This document shows, piece by piece, positions 8,074 to 15,806 of a stretch of 18,321 bases of DNA. The stretch is from Flavobacteriaceae bacterium (lineage in GTDB: Bacteria; Bacteroidota; Bacteroidia; Flavobacteriales; Weeksellaceae), in assembly GCA_031273305.1 (NCBI GenBank), contig JAISSC010000224.1, positions 1 to 18,321 on the forward strand, written 5' to 3'. Each line of letters starts with the position of its first letter. Position 1 is the first letter of the stretch. The notes below the pieces were generated by a model, which ran no database searches, was not told the origin of the DNA, and saw nothing but the letters and a program-made list of their open reading frames with translations. Made by a program: the position numbers and the translations under genes.

Positions 8074-11000
8074 TTATAATTTACCTTTAATTATTTCATC
8101 CAGTATCTCCGGATTAATAATATCGGATATATCTCCCAAATTATTCACTTCTCCTAAGGCAATCTTCTGCAAAACTCCTTTCGTTATCTTACCGTTTCGG
8201 GTTCTTGGCAATCCTGAGACAAACTGAATTTTATCCGGTTTAACAATTCCTCCGATGGTTCGTTCTAAATGTTGTTGTATCTCTTTCCGTGTAACTTCTT
8301 CGTTGGTCGGTTTTTCATAGGTAACGACAAAAGCATAAAGGGCATTTCCTTTAATCTCATGAGGATAGCCTACAATTGCAGTTTCCGTCACTAAAGTATG
8401 TTCATCAATAACGCTTTCAATCGGGGAGGTAGATAATCTATGGTCGGACACTACAATGATGTCATCCAATCGTCCGATAATTTTATAATTCCCTTCTATA
8501 TCTCTTATAGCGACATCTCCTGTGAAATACTTCCCTGCATAGGAGGAGAAATATAATTCTTTGTATTTCTCATGATTCCCATAAATGGTTCTTGCCATTC
8601 CCGGCCACGGATTTTTGATACATAAACTTCCTTCGCCGTGTTCATCCGTTATTTCATTTCCTTCATCATCCACCAAACAAATGTCTATTCCCAAAAACGG
8701 TTTGGTTGCATAGGTAGCTTTTGTCGGGGTCACTCCTGCAAAGGCAGAGATCATGATTCCTCCTGCTTCTGTCTGATACCATGTATCTACTATCGGACAT
8801 TTTTCTCTTCCTATCTTTTCATTATACCAGTGCCATGCTTCTTCATTTAGAGGCTCTCCTACGGAACCCAAAACTTTTAAACTGCTCAGGTCGTAGTCTT
8901 CCACCCAATGTTGCGGCTGGGTTTCCAGTGTACGTATTATCGTTGGAGCGGTATAAAAATGGGTTACTTTGTATTTTTCCACTATATTCCAAAAACGTCC
9001 ATAATTCGGATATGAGGGTGCTCCTTCATATAAAACAGAGGTTATGCCTGTTAATAACGGAGCATATACTCCGTAGGTGTGCCCTGCCAGCCAACCTATG
9101 TCTGCCGTACAGAAATGCACGTCTTCTCTTCCTATCTGGAATACATTCTTAAATGTATAGGCGGCATACACCATATATCCTCCACAGGTATGTACAACTC
9201 CTTTTGGCTGTCCTGAAGATTCTGAACTATATATTATAAATAGTATGTCTTCCGCATCCATTTCTTCTGCCGGACAGTGAATATCCGCATTTTCCATCAA
9301 AGCCTCCCAACTTTCATCCCTGCCCTCTTTCATAGATACGCTGTGTTGAGTTCTGTTATACACTATCACGGATTCTACGGACGGCAGATTTTCCAATGCT
9401 TCATCTACTATTGACTTCAAATCCGTAAACTTAGTTCCTCTGTTGGTTCCGTCTGCTGTAATCACCAGTTTGGACTCGGAATTCTTTATCCTGTATGCTA
9501 ACGCCTTAGATGAATATCCTGCGAACACAACCGTATGTACTGCTCCTATTCTTGCGCAGGCTAAAATACTGATTTGCAGCTCAGGAATCATAGGCATGTA
9601 AATACAAATTTTATCTCCTTTTTGGATTCCTTTTGCTTTCAACACATTGGCGAGCTTACACACTTTCTTGTGCAATTCTTTATAGGTAATACTTTTATCC
9701 GGCTCATTCGGTTCATTCGGCTCAAAAAGGATGGCTGTTTTGTCTCCGTTCTTTTCCAGATGTCTGTCTAAACAATTCTCCGTGATATTTAGCTTTCCTC
9801 CTAAAAACCATTTAAACTCGGCTTTTTCAAAGTCGGATTCGAAAACCGTATCCCATTGTTTCTTCCATGAAAAGGTTTTGGCGATCTCTCCCCAAAATTC
9901 CTGAGGTTTTTCAAGACTTTTATCGTAGAATTTCTCATATTCCACAGTAGATGTTACTACTAAATCTTCAATATTTCTTTCCGCCTTATCTACTCCGAAT
10001 CCGTATACTCCAATTCCTTCTTCTTTAAATACGTGAATAATCTCATCAATCACGGTCGGGTCTTCAATGGTTGACGGAATCGCAAATTCTTTTCCATCGG
10101 CAACATTGCGTATCAACCTGCGTAAAACTTTTCCTGAACGGGTTTTAGGCAATCTTTTTAATTGAACTACCCGACTTATGGAGGCAATCGCCCCGATCTC
10201 TTTTCTTACGCTTTGTTTTAAATCGTATTCTAATTTAAATGATTCTACGTCGTCAAATCCTTTAGTTACTACTACGGCAAAAGGCACTTGTCCTTTGATG
10301 GCATCTTCAATACCCATTGCTGCACATTCGGCTACCTGAGGATTACGGGCAATAACTTCTTCCATTTCGGAAGTAGAAAGCCTGTGTCCTGCTACGTTAA
10401 TCACGTCATCTAACCGTCCGGTAATAAAAAAGTATCCGTCTTCATCTTTATATGCGCCGTCTCCCGTAAAGTAATATCCCGGAAATTGCGATAAATATCC
10501 TTCTTTATATCGTTCTTCTGCTTTCCACAGGGTGGTCAGGGTTCCCGGAGGTAACGGCAGTTTGATTATCGCTGCTCCTTCTTCGTTATTCCCTAACAGT
10601 TCTCCTTCGTTTCCTACAATTTGTACGTCATATCCCGGAACCGGCATCCCGGCAGAACCCGGCTTAACAGGGAAACCTCCTTCATATCCCATAAAGTTAC
10701 CCATGATCGCCCAAGCTGTTTCTGTCTGCCACCAGTGGTCAACCACAGGGATTTGTAATTGTTCCTGCAGCCATTCCAAAGTTGCGGCATCGCATCTTTC
10801 GCCTGCCACAAATAAATATTTAAGGCAACTGATGTCTCTTTGCTTGATTAATTCTCCCATAGGGTCTTCTTTTCTAATTACCCTGAATGCGGTAGGAGCG
10901 GAAAAGAACACTCGTACCTGATATTCTTCAATGGCTCTCCAAAATGCTCCTGCATCCGGAGTTTTCACCGGTTTTCCTTCATATACAATGGTTGCGTTCC

Positions 11001-11898
11001 TGTTCACCATAGGTGCATATACAATATAGCTATGCCCTACTATCCATCCGAAGTCCGAAGCTGCCCAGAATACGTCTCCCGGCTTGCTGTCATAAATACT
11101 GGACATGGTATATTTCAATGCTACGGCATATCCTCCCGTATCATGCACTACTCCTTTGGGTTTTCCTGTGGTTCCTGAGGTATACAGGATAAATAACGGA
11201 TGTGTGGATTCTACTTCTACGTAAGGTGCAGGCTCCGATAGATTGATCAGGGTGTTAAAATCCACATCATAGTCCTGTTCCGGAGCTATCGCTCCCAACT
11301 TCCTGTTATAGAGTACTACGTAATTCGGCTTATGTTCAGCCAAAGAGATCGCTTCGTCTACCATAGGTTTGTATGGGATAATCCTGTCAACTTCAATTCC
11401 GGAAGTGGCGGAAATAATTACTTTGGGTTTACAGTCATCAACCCTCGTAGCCAGTTCTTTAGGCGCAAATCCTCCAAAGACAAAAGAATGTATAGCCCCA
11501 AATCGTGCACAAGCCATCATTGACATAATAGCCTGAGGAATCATCGGCATATAGATAATCACAACATCTCCTTTTTCTACTCCCAATTTTCTCAACCCTC
11601 CTGCCAGTTTTTCGACTTTTTGCTTTAACTGATTGTAGGTAATTTTGGTTTTTGTCTGTGTAACCGGAGAATCATAGATAATAGCCGTTTCTTCTCCATA
11701 TCCATCCTCAATATGCTTATCTATACATAAATAAGACATATTTACTTTACCGTCTTTGTACCATTCGTCCAGTCCATTTTCTCCTACGGAATGAATAATA
11801 GATGGCTCTTTGAACCATTTTATACTCTTTGCCTGTTCTGCCCAAAATGCATTAGGATCTAAAATGCTCCTCTGAAATTCTTTTTGATACATGCTCAT
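8074..11898 (-). CDS. acs: Tandem fusion: propionyl/acyl-CoA synthetase + divergent acetyl-CoA synthetase (1274 aa)
   Basis: Single enzymes of this family (AMP-forming acetate/propionate--CoA ligases) have about 630-650 residues; this frame holds two in a row. Residues 1 to about 626 resemble PrpE/ACSS3: FILYTSGTTGKPKG (236-249), PDAGAFW (314-320), DHWWQTE (387-393), TGDG (478-481), GRLDD (494-498), NVAGHR (501-506) and LPKTRSGK with the adenylation lysine K590. After a linker of about 25 residues, 651-1274 resemble Acs (WF.GGKLNITENC.DRH, ADIGW.AGH, GSVGEP.NEEAWHWY) but with changed motifs. The P-loop is YSSESSGQPKG (890-900) instead of YTSGSTGKPKG. WWQTET is WYQTEA (1040-1045), TGDG is TGDV (1126-1129), and SGHR is SDHR (1151-1154). 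The lysine K1237 is kept. The first half should be active; the second may be impaired or regulatory. ATGAGCATG offers two starts; the first is used here. The ribosome site is weak. Confidence 0.9.
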   Translation of the reverse strand: MSMYQKEFQRSILDPNAFWAEQAKSIKWFKEPSIIHSVGENGLDEWYKDGKVNMSYLCIDKHIEDGYGEETAIIYDSPVTQTKTKITYNQLKQKVEKLAGGLRKLGVEKGDVVIIYMPMIPQAIMSMMACARFGAIHSFVFGGFAPKELATRVDDCKPKVIISATSGIEVDRIIPYKPMVDEAISLAEHKPNYVVLYNRKLGAIAPEQDYDVDFNTLINLSEPAPYVEVESTHPLFILYTSGTTGKPKGVVHDTGGYAVALKYTMSSIYDSKPGDVFWAASDFGWIVGHSYIVYAPMVNRNATIVYEGKPVKTPDAGAFWRAIEEYQVRVFFSAPTAFRVIRKEDPMGELIKQRDISCLKYLFVAGERCDAATLEWLQEQLQIPVVDHWWQTETAWAIMGNFMGYEGGFPVKPGSAGMPVPGYDVQIVGNEGELLGNNEEGAAIIKLPLPPGTLTTLWKAEERYKEGYLSQFPGYYFTGDGAYKDEDGYFFITGRLDDVINVAGHRLSTSEMEEVIARNPQVAECAAMGIEDAIKGQVPFAVVVTKGFDDVESFKLEYDLKQSVRKEIGAIASISRVVQLKRLPKTRSGKVLRRLIRNVADGKEFAIPSTIEDPTVIDEIIHVFKEEGIGVYGFGVDKAERNIEDLVVTSTVEYEKFYDKSLEKPQEFWGEIAKTFSWKKQWDTVFESDFEKAEFKWFLGGKLNITENCLDRHLEKNGDKTAILFEPNEPNEPDKSITYKELHKKVCKLANVLKAKGIQKGDKICIYMPMIPELQISILACARIGAVHTVVFAGYSSKALAYRIKNSESKLVITADGTNRGTKFTDLKSIVDEALENLPSVESVIVYNRTQHSVSMKEGRDESWEALMENADIHCPAEEMDAEDILFIIYSSESSGQPKGVVHTCGGYMVYAAYTFKNVFQIGREDVHFCTADIGWLAGHTYGVYAPLLTGITSVLYEGAPSYPNYGRFWNIVEKYKVTHFYTAPTIIRTLETQPQHWVEDYDLSSLKVLGSVGEPLNEEAWHWYNEKIGREKCPIVDTWYQTEAGGIMISAFAGVTPTKATYATKPFLGIDICLVDDEGNEITDEHGEGSLCIKNPWPGMARTIYGNHEKYKELYFSSYAGKYFTGDVAIRDIEGNYKIIGRLDDIIVVSDHRLSTSPIESVIDEHTLVTETAIVGYPHEIKGNALYAFVVTYEKPTNEEVTRKEIQQHLERTIGGIVKPDKIQFVSGLPRTRNGKITKGVLQKIALGEVNNLGDISDIINPEILDEIIKGKL

Positions 11899-11961
11899 TT
11901 TTTTTCGTGGTTTTAGTTTATTGTAGTTTATTTTATTTCTATCTCAATACTTTTTTATCTT

Positions 11962-12000
11962 AAAAAAGGAATGACTCTAAATTACTTAGAATCATCCTTT
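11962..12000 (-). terminator. Terminator-like hairpin in the leader of the synthetase gene
   Basis: AAAGGAATGACTCTAA (11965-11980) pairs with TTAGAATCATCCTTT (11986-12000) with one bulge and one mismatch around a five-base loop. On the minus strand the stem is followed by TTTTTT. It lies about 65 bases upstream of the synthetase start, on the same strand, so it could be an attenuator or end an upstream small transcript. T-rich sequence on the other side also allows plus-strand termination. Confidence 0.5.
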
Positions 12001-12002
12001 TA

Positions 12003-12053
12003 TTTTACTTTCAAATTAACTCAAAACTTTTAATATACTGGAAGAAAGTAAAA
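12003..12053 (-). promoter_or_regulatory. Ten-base inverted repeat adjoining the leader hairpin
   Basis: TTTTACTTTC (12003-12012) and GAAAGTAAAA (12044-12053) are perfect inverted repeats with a 31-base gap, immediately next to the terminator-like hairpin. The pair could fold as tandem stems in the RNA upstream of the synthetase gene, or act as a protein site. No known riboswitch consensus is recognised. Confidence 0.35.
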
Positions 12054-12064
12054 TATATAATTTC

Positions 12065-12127
12065 TCATTTTTTGGTTTGGTTTGAAGCATCAACTTCACC
12101 TGCTACTAATATAAAAATTATTTTCAT
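12065..12127 (-). CDS. Candidate 20-codon small ORF upstream of the synthetase leader hairpins
   Basis: The minus strand encodes MKIIFILVAGEVDASNQTKK and a stop, followed 12 bases later by the inverted repeat and then the terminator-like hairpin. Upstream is a long T-rich tract (12147-12180 on the minus strand) and AGGTG about 18 bases before the ATG. The peptide has a hydrophobic start and a polar end. It could be a leader peptide, a tiny membrane peptide or chance; an ORF of this size is not significant alone. Confidence 0.2.
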   Translation of the reverse strand: MKIIFILVAGEVDASNQTKK

Positions 12128-12323
12128 ATTACGTACGATAAACACCTAAAAAAATAAAAAAAATAAAAAATAAAAAATAAAGATGCATTACACGCTTATT
12201 ATTAAGTAGATACGGTCAAACCATGTTTATATAAATTATACTATTTATGGTATATAAGGTACGCTTTTTGGTCACTTCCTCCATTTTTATGTCAAAAAAG
12301 GCTTTACTTTTTTCAACCAATTT

Positions 12324-12455
12324 ATGAAAAATGGGAATTCTTATGAAAAAATTTATCAAATAGTACGGAGAATTTCGCATGAAAAAGTCACTACTTTATG
12401 GCATTATCGCAGAATATCCGGAAGTATAGAAATTTGCGTATATTTAATTAATTGA
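12324..12455 (+). pseudogene. Frameshifted fragment of an MGMT/alkyltransferase-like gene
   Basis: From ATG at 12324 the frame gives MKNGN, then SYEKIYQIVRRISHEKVTT. This matches the start of the methylguanine-DNA methyltransferase C-terminal domain and of Atl proteins, usually of the form F-x-E-x-V-Y-x-I-V-R-x-I-P-x-G-K-V-T-T-Y-G. Just after VTT the frame breaks: skipping one T at 12396 restores YGIIAEY (12397-12417). The original frame resumes with GSIEI at 12420 and stops at TGA 12453-12455. One inserted and one lost base thus disrupt it. The rest of the domain, including the catalytic PCHRV region of true methyltransferases, is absent. The remnant lies in a repeat-rich gap and is surely non-functional. 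Confidence 0.6.
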
Positions 12456-12466
12456 ATTTTAAATGA

Positions 12467-12652
12467 TTACCATTGTTGCGTGTCTTACGGCACGCCTTAC
12501 ATTAATAACGTTATCCTTATTCTACCGAGCTTGAGGCATTATTAAGTGCATCCCATTCAGGTAGATACGTCCCAATTTGGGCGTCTCTGTACGTTACCAT
12601 TGTTACGTACCGACGGCACGCCGGACATTATGACGCTATCCTTATTCTACCG
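12467..12652. repeat. Two direct copies of a ~60-base repeat
   Basis: Units at 12467-12527 and 12594-12652 share TTACCATTGTT(G/A)CGT, GGCACGCC, ACATTA and TATCCTTATTCTACCG with small differences between them. The end block also occurs inverted at 17321-17340 and in part at 7415-7424. Each copy here is followed by a GACGTCCCAA-type palindrome. Confidence 0.7.
12563..12588. repeat. GACGTCCCAA/TTGGGCGTC palindrome, copy in + orientation
   Basis: ACGTCCCAA and TTGGGCGT(C) form an almost perfect hairpin with one bulged A. It is the same family as 12689-12713, 17293-17316 and 17471-17496, and as degenerate copies at 4471-4496 and 4571-4594. Confidence 0.7.
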
Positions 12653-12688
12653 GATAGAAACGCCCGAAAGGACAACGATAATAACCTG

Positions 12689-12713
12689 AAGACGCCCAAG
12701 TTGGGACGTCTCT
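12689..12713. repeat. GACGCCCAA/TTGGGACGTC palindrome, inverted copy
   Basis: This is the inverse orientation of the copy at 12563-12588, as judged by the side of the bulged A. Together they flank about 100 bases, which would allow a larger cruciform or hairpin. Confidence 0.7.
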
Positions 12714-12759
12714 ACCGGATCAATTAGGTAATATTTTGTTTTTGTAAGGAAATTTTAGT

Positions 12760-12767
12760 TAGTTTTG
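12760..12767 (+). promoter_or_regulatory. -7 box of the Nramp gene (TAGTTTTG)
   Basis: TAGTTTTG is an exact TAnnTTTG match, 22 bases before the TTG start. A TTG at 12736-12738 lies 21 bases upstream of it, close to the ideal 19. The transcript leader would be only about 15 bases, with no Shine-Dalgarno sequence. Confidence 0.5.
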
Positions 12768-12789
12768 CATTATTAGAAAAGTCTAACAA

Positions 12790-14649
12790 TTGAGTAAGAA
12801 ATCTCTACAAGAAGTACATGAATCTGTTAATACGGATAATCCTAAAAAATGGCGAAGGGTTTTTGCCTTTTTCGGACCTGCGTATCTGGTAGCTGTGGGT
12901 TATCTTGATCCCGGAAATTGGGCTACGGATATTGCCGGAGGCAGTAAGTTTGGTTATGCTCTTATCTGGGTATTACTGATGAGCAACCTTATGGCTTTGC
13001 TTCTTCAATCTTTAAGTGCCCGACTGGGAATCGTACGGGGGTTGGATTTGGCTCAAACCAATCGGGAATATTACCCTAAATGGATGAACTATATTTTATA
13101 TGGTTTTGCCGAAATTGCAATTGCTGCAACCGATCTGGCAGAGGTGCTGGGAATGGCTATCGGGTTACAACTTCTTTTCGGGATGGACTTAATATGGGGA
13201 GTATGGATAGCCGCTCTGGATACTTTACTTCTTTTGGTCTTACAGAGATTCGGCATAAAGAAAATGGAAGCATTTATTATTGCTCTGGTCGGCATTATCG
13301 GAGGATGCTTTCTCGTGGAGATGTTTCTGGCTAAACCTGACCTGATTGAGGTCTCCAAAGGGTTTAAACCGACTATTCCCTCTAATGAGGCTCTGTATAT
13401 AGCTATCGGTATCATAGGGGCAACGGTGATGCCTCATAATTTATACCTGCATTCTGCACTGGTTCAAACAAGAAAGATAAAACGGGATTTTTTATCTATT
13501 AAAAAAGCCATAAAATATAATTTTTTCGACAGCCTTATTGCGCTTAACATGGCTTTTTTTGTAAACGCCGCCATATTGATTCTCGCAGCTTCTACTTTTC
13601 ATAAAGCGGGTTTACACGAAATTACAGGATTGCACGATGCTTATAAAATGTTATCTCATTTGTTGGGTTCTTTGGCTCCTTTCCTCTTTGCTATTGCCCT
13701 GATTGCTGCCGGACAAAGTTCAACCATCACAGGAACTCTTGCCGGACAAATCGTAATGGAGGGCTATCTGCACTTTCGGATGAACCCTATATTAAGGCGT
13801 TTGATAACCCGTATAACGGCTATTGTTCCTGCTGTAATCGTTATCAGCTTATTGGGTGATGATTCGGTGGATGAATTGCTTATCTTTAGTCAGGTGCTGT
13901 TAAGCATGCAATTGGGATTTGCGGTTATTCCTCTTATTCATTTCGTAAGCGACAGAGAAAAAATGGGGGAATTTGCTATTAAGTTACCTGTAAAGATTTT
14001 ATCCTGGATTGTCTGTTCAGTTATCGTAATCCTGAATATTAAATTGATCTATGATGAGGAATTAGCTGTTTTCAATAACCCGGCTATAACGATGGGAGTA
14101 AAAATTCTTTTGGGAGTAATTTCTTTAGGTCTGTTATTCTTTCTGGCAGGTATTATCTTATATCCGCGCATTATAAAAACAAAAAAACTGAATTTCAATA
14201 TCCATAATTTACCTGTCCAAAAAGATATAAAAAAGACCCGACCTTTTAAAACCATAGGAATTGCCCTCGATTTCAGCGATGGAGACCAGCGGGTATTAAA
14301 CTATCTGCATCTTATTGCCAACAAGGATTCCGCTATCGTACTTTTTCATGTTACGGAAAGTGCCTCTGCCAAGTATTATGGAAATTTGGCTAATGATTAT
14401 GAGGTGAAATTTGATAAACAAAAACTGGATGATTATAAGAAACTTCTTCATAAGGAGGGATATATTCATATTGAAACACAACTGGGATTTGGAAATCCGT
14501 CCGTGAGTATTCCCAAGCTGATAAGGGAGAATGAAGTTGATATTTTACTAATGGCTAAACATGGACATAAAGGACTGGCTGACCTGCTGTTTGGGGTAAC
14601 TGCCAACAAACTCCGACATGAAGCCAATATCCCTATCCTGATGGTCTGA
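12790..14649 (+). CDS. mntH: Nramp divalent metal transporter with C-terminal UspA domain (619 aa)
   Basis: Nramp proteins import Mn2+/Fe2+ with protons across the inner membrane. Residues about 24-460 form the transporter, with 11 or so hydrophobic helices, the helix-1 metal motif DPGN (40-43) and the helix-6 motif GATVMPHN (210-217), both intact. From about 486 a universal stress protein (UspA-like) domain follows, starting FKTIGIALDFS and ending in the nucleotide-binding type motif KHGHKGLADLLFG plus IPILMV. Free MntH has about 410-430 residues, so the Usp part is a true fusion and may sense nucleotide or stress state. The start is TTG: an in-frame TAA sits six bases upstream at 12784 and no early Met codon follows, so no ATG start keeps the N-terminus. 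A -7 box lies close upstream. Metal preference is inferred from the family. Confidence 0.93.
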   Translation: MSKKSLQEVHESVNTDNPKKWRRVFAFFGPAYLVAVGYLDPGNWATDIAGGSKFGYALIWVLLMSNLMALLLQSLSARLGIVRGLDLAQTNREYYPKWMNYILYGFAEIAIAATDLAEVLGMAIGLQLLFGMDLIWGVWIAALDTLLLLVLQRFGIKKMEAFIIALVGIIGGCFLVEMFLAKPDLIEVSKGFKPTIPSNEALYIAIGIIGATVMPHNLYLHSALVQTRKIKRDFLSIKKAIKYNFFDSLIALNMAFFVNAAILILAASTFHKAGLHEITGLHDAYKMLSHLLGSLAPFLFAIALIAAGQSSTITGTLAGQIVMEGYLHFRMNPILRRLITRITAIVPAVIVISLLGDDSVDELLIFSQVLLSMQLGFAVIPLIHFVSDREKMGEFAIKLPVKILSWIVCSVIVILNIKLIYDEELAVFNNPAITMGVKILLGVISLGLLFFLAGIILYPRIIKTKKLNFNIHNLPVQKDIKKTRPFKTIGIALDFSDGDQRVLNYLHLIANKDSAIVLFHVTESASAKYYGNLANDYEVKFDKQKLDDYKKLLHKEGYIHIETQLGFGNPSVSIPKLIRENEVDILLMAKHGHKGLADLLFGVTANKLRHEANIPILMV

Positions 14650-14701
14650 CTGTTACTATAAAGTTTGAATGAATCCCACATAATTGTAAAATAATTTTTT
14701 C

Positions 14702-14709
14702 TATTTTTG
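14702..14709 (+). promoter_or_regulatory. -7 box (TATTTTTG) of the secreted-protein gene
   Basis: TATTTTTG matches TAnnTTTG exactly, 26 bases before the ATG. A TTG at 14684-14686 is only 15 bases upstream, so the -33 box is uncertain. Confidence 0.5.
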
Positions 14710-14735
14710 CTTACAAAATAAAAAAACCTTTTCTT

Positions 14736-15662
14736 ATGAAAATACATAAATTATTAGCAATAGTCTTTAGTATATTTTTAATTACGACAGAAAAGGCACA
14801 ACCGATTCAGACTACCACAGACATTGCAATTTCTGCAAAACAAAATGGATGCGGAACAGGAGGTTTTGAAATCACACTGGAAGATACCCGGAGGCATAGA
14901 ATCAGAAAAACCGTTTCTTATGCATATTCAGGAGAAGATATAGCTAAACAACTTAATCCCGGAGCTGCAGGAAAAGGTGTAATTTGGGATTTCTCAGGAA
15001 TTGATTTGAGTAAGTATGATTCCAAAACGAAAACGGAAACGGACGGAAAGGCAATAGATTACTCGACATCCCCGTATAAATATCATTATCCTAATGCCAC
15101 TGAATGCTATTTAACGAAATGGGTGATTACATCATTATTATACCCATACCCCAGTAGTACTATTAATGAACAATTTGTACTTCATTATGATACTTACGAC
15201 TATGTGGATGAGAATATAGAATACGGAAAAGTACAACAGAATTATATAGGTGGAAGTTCTAGTATTGATGCTGGGAATTATATACCGGAAATAACCGTTC
15301 CCTATCCTAAATATATAGGACTAAAATATACAACAGAATCAGTCTGGCATTCTTCTCAAGGCTCTGAATATTCATCTAAACAGGATTCTAATAATGTTTA
15401 TTATGAAATAGATGTAGATGGAGAAGGAACATTAATACTACCTAACGGTAAGAAATTTACCGATGTGTTGAGATATAGAATGATAGCAAAGGGGGAATAT
15501 GGGCAATATAATGACGAGGACGAGGAATATGAGCTATATAAGGAATATGAGCATGATGATGGGGTATATGAGGTATATTTTTATATATCTAAACAAGCCG
15601 GTGAGTTGTTAAATTTATACGGAAATATTATCAGTTTTACAGATGAATGGTTGCCAGAATAA
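14736..15662 (+). CDS. Secreted protein of unknown function (308 aa)
   Basis: A signal peptide (about 1-22, ending KAQ, a common Bacteroidota cleavage site) directs export. The mature part is rich in Tyr, Ser, Asp and Glu. PGAAGKGVIWDFS (75-87) and GEGTLILPNGKKFTDVLRYR (229-248) resemble stretches seen in Bacteroidota exported proteins that often end in a type IX secretion sorting domain. This protein has no such C-terminal domain: it ends shortly after an acidic tract (EDEEYELYKEYEHDD, about 261-275) and TDEWLPE. Either the domain was lost or the protein is a periplasmic relative. It has its own -7 box 26 bases upstream, and the gap to the Nramp gene is 86 bases. Similarity is from memory and the function is not known. 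Confidence 0.75.
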   Translation: MKIHKLLAIVFSIFLITTEKAQPIQTTTDIAISAKQNGCGTGGFEITLEDTRRHRIRKTVSYAYSGEDIAKQLNPGAAGKGVIWDFSGIDLSKYDSKTKTETDGKAIDYSTSPYKYHYPNATECYLTKWVITSLLYPYPSSTINEQFVLHYDTYDYVDENIEYGKVQQNYIGGSSSIDAGNYIPEITVPYPKYIGLKYTTESVWHSSQGSEYSSKQDSNNVYYEIDVDGEGTLILPNGKKFTDVLRYRMIAKGEYGQYNDEDEEYELYKEYEHDDGVYEVYFYISKQAGELLNLYGNIISFTDEWLPE

Positions 15663-15779
15663 TATACTAACCTAAGTTCAATTAATATTATTAATGCAAA
15701 AAAAGGCGAAATTTGCACGCCATTTTATAACAAACAAGTACTTAATTTAATTTGCATCTCCCACTAAATTAGATTTTAC

Positions 15780-15787
15780 TATTTTTG
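15780..15787 (+). promoter_or_regulatory. -7 box (TATTTTTG) of the HMG-CoA synthase gene
   Basis: TATTTTTG is an exact TAnnTTTG match, 19 bases before the ATG. AGGGAAA follows it and may help ribosome binding. Confidence 0.5.
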
Positions 15788-15806
15788 CAGGGAAATTTTT
15801 GAATTT

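Larger units (their letters stand above)
11899..12789. other. Long intergenic region (891 bases)
   Basis: This gap between divergent genes holds, from left to right, the synthetase leader with hairpins (11962-12053), a doubtful small ORF, and an A-rich tract (12147-12182). The MGMT-like pseudogene, the repeat pair with two palindromes, and the Nramp promoter follow. I see no intact gene of normal size. Confidence 0.75.

Noticed and set aside
10532..10921. Plus-strand open frame of 129 codons inside the synthetase gene
   Set aside because: It is a shadow of the strongly supported minus-strand synthetase; composition and lack of a start signal argue against it.
12147..12182. A-rich tract as a possible replication or phase-variation element
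   Set aside because: It is a simple A/T run with no DnaA-like boxes or coding frame around it; ordinary low-complexity DNA.
12288..12326. Plus-strand mini-frame starting MSKKALLF before the MGMT-like remnant
   Set aside because: It stops after 12 codons and has no similarity to the start of the methyltransferase family; probably chance.
12563..12713. Possible CRISPR-like array from regularly spaced repeats
   Set aside because: There are only two palindromes, in opposite orientation, separated by another repeat; no set of equal spacers and no cas genes.
15695..15730. Hairpin GGCG/CGCC after an A-run between the secreted-protein and HMG-CoA synthase genes
   Set aside because: The stem has only four pairs and the following T-run is short, so I do not call a terminator.
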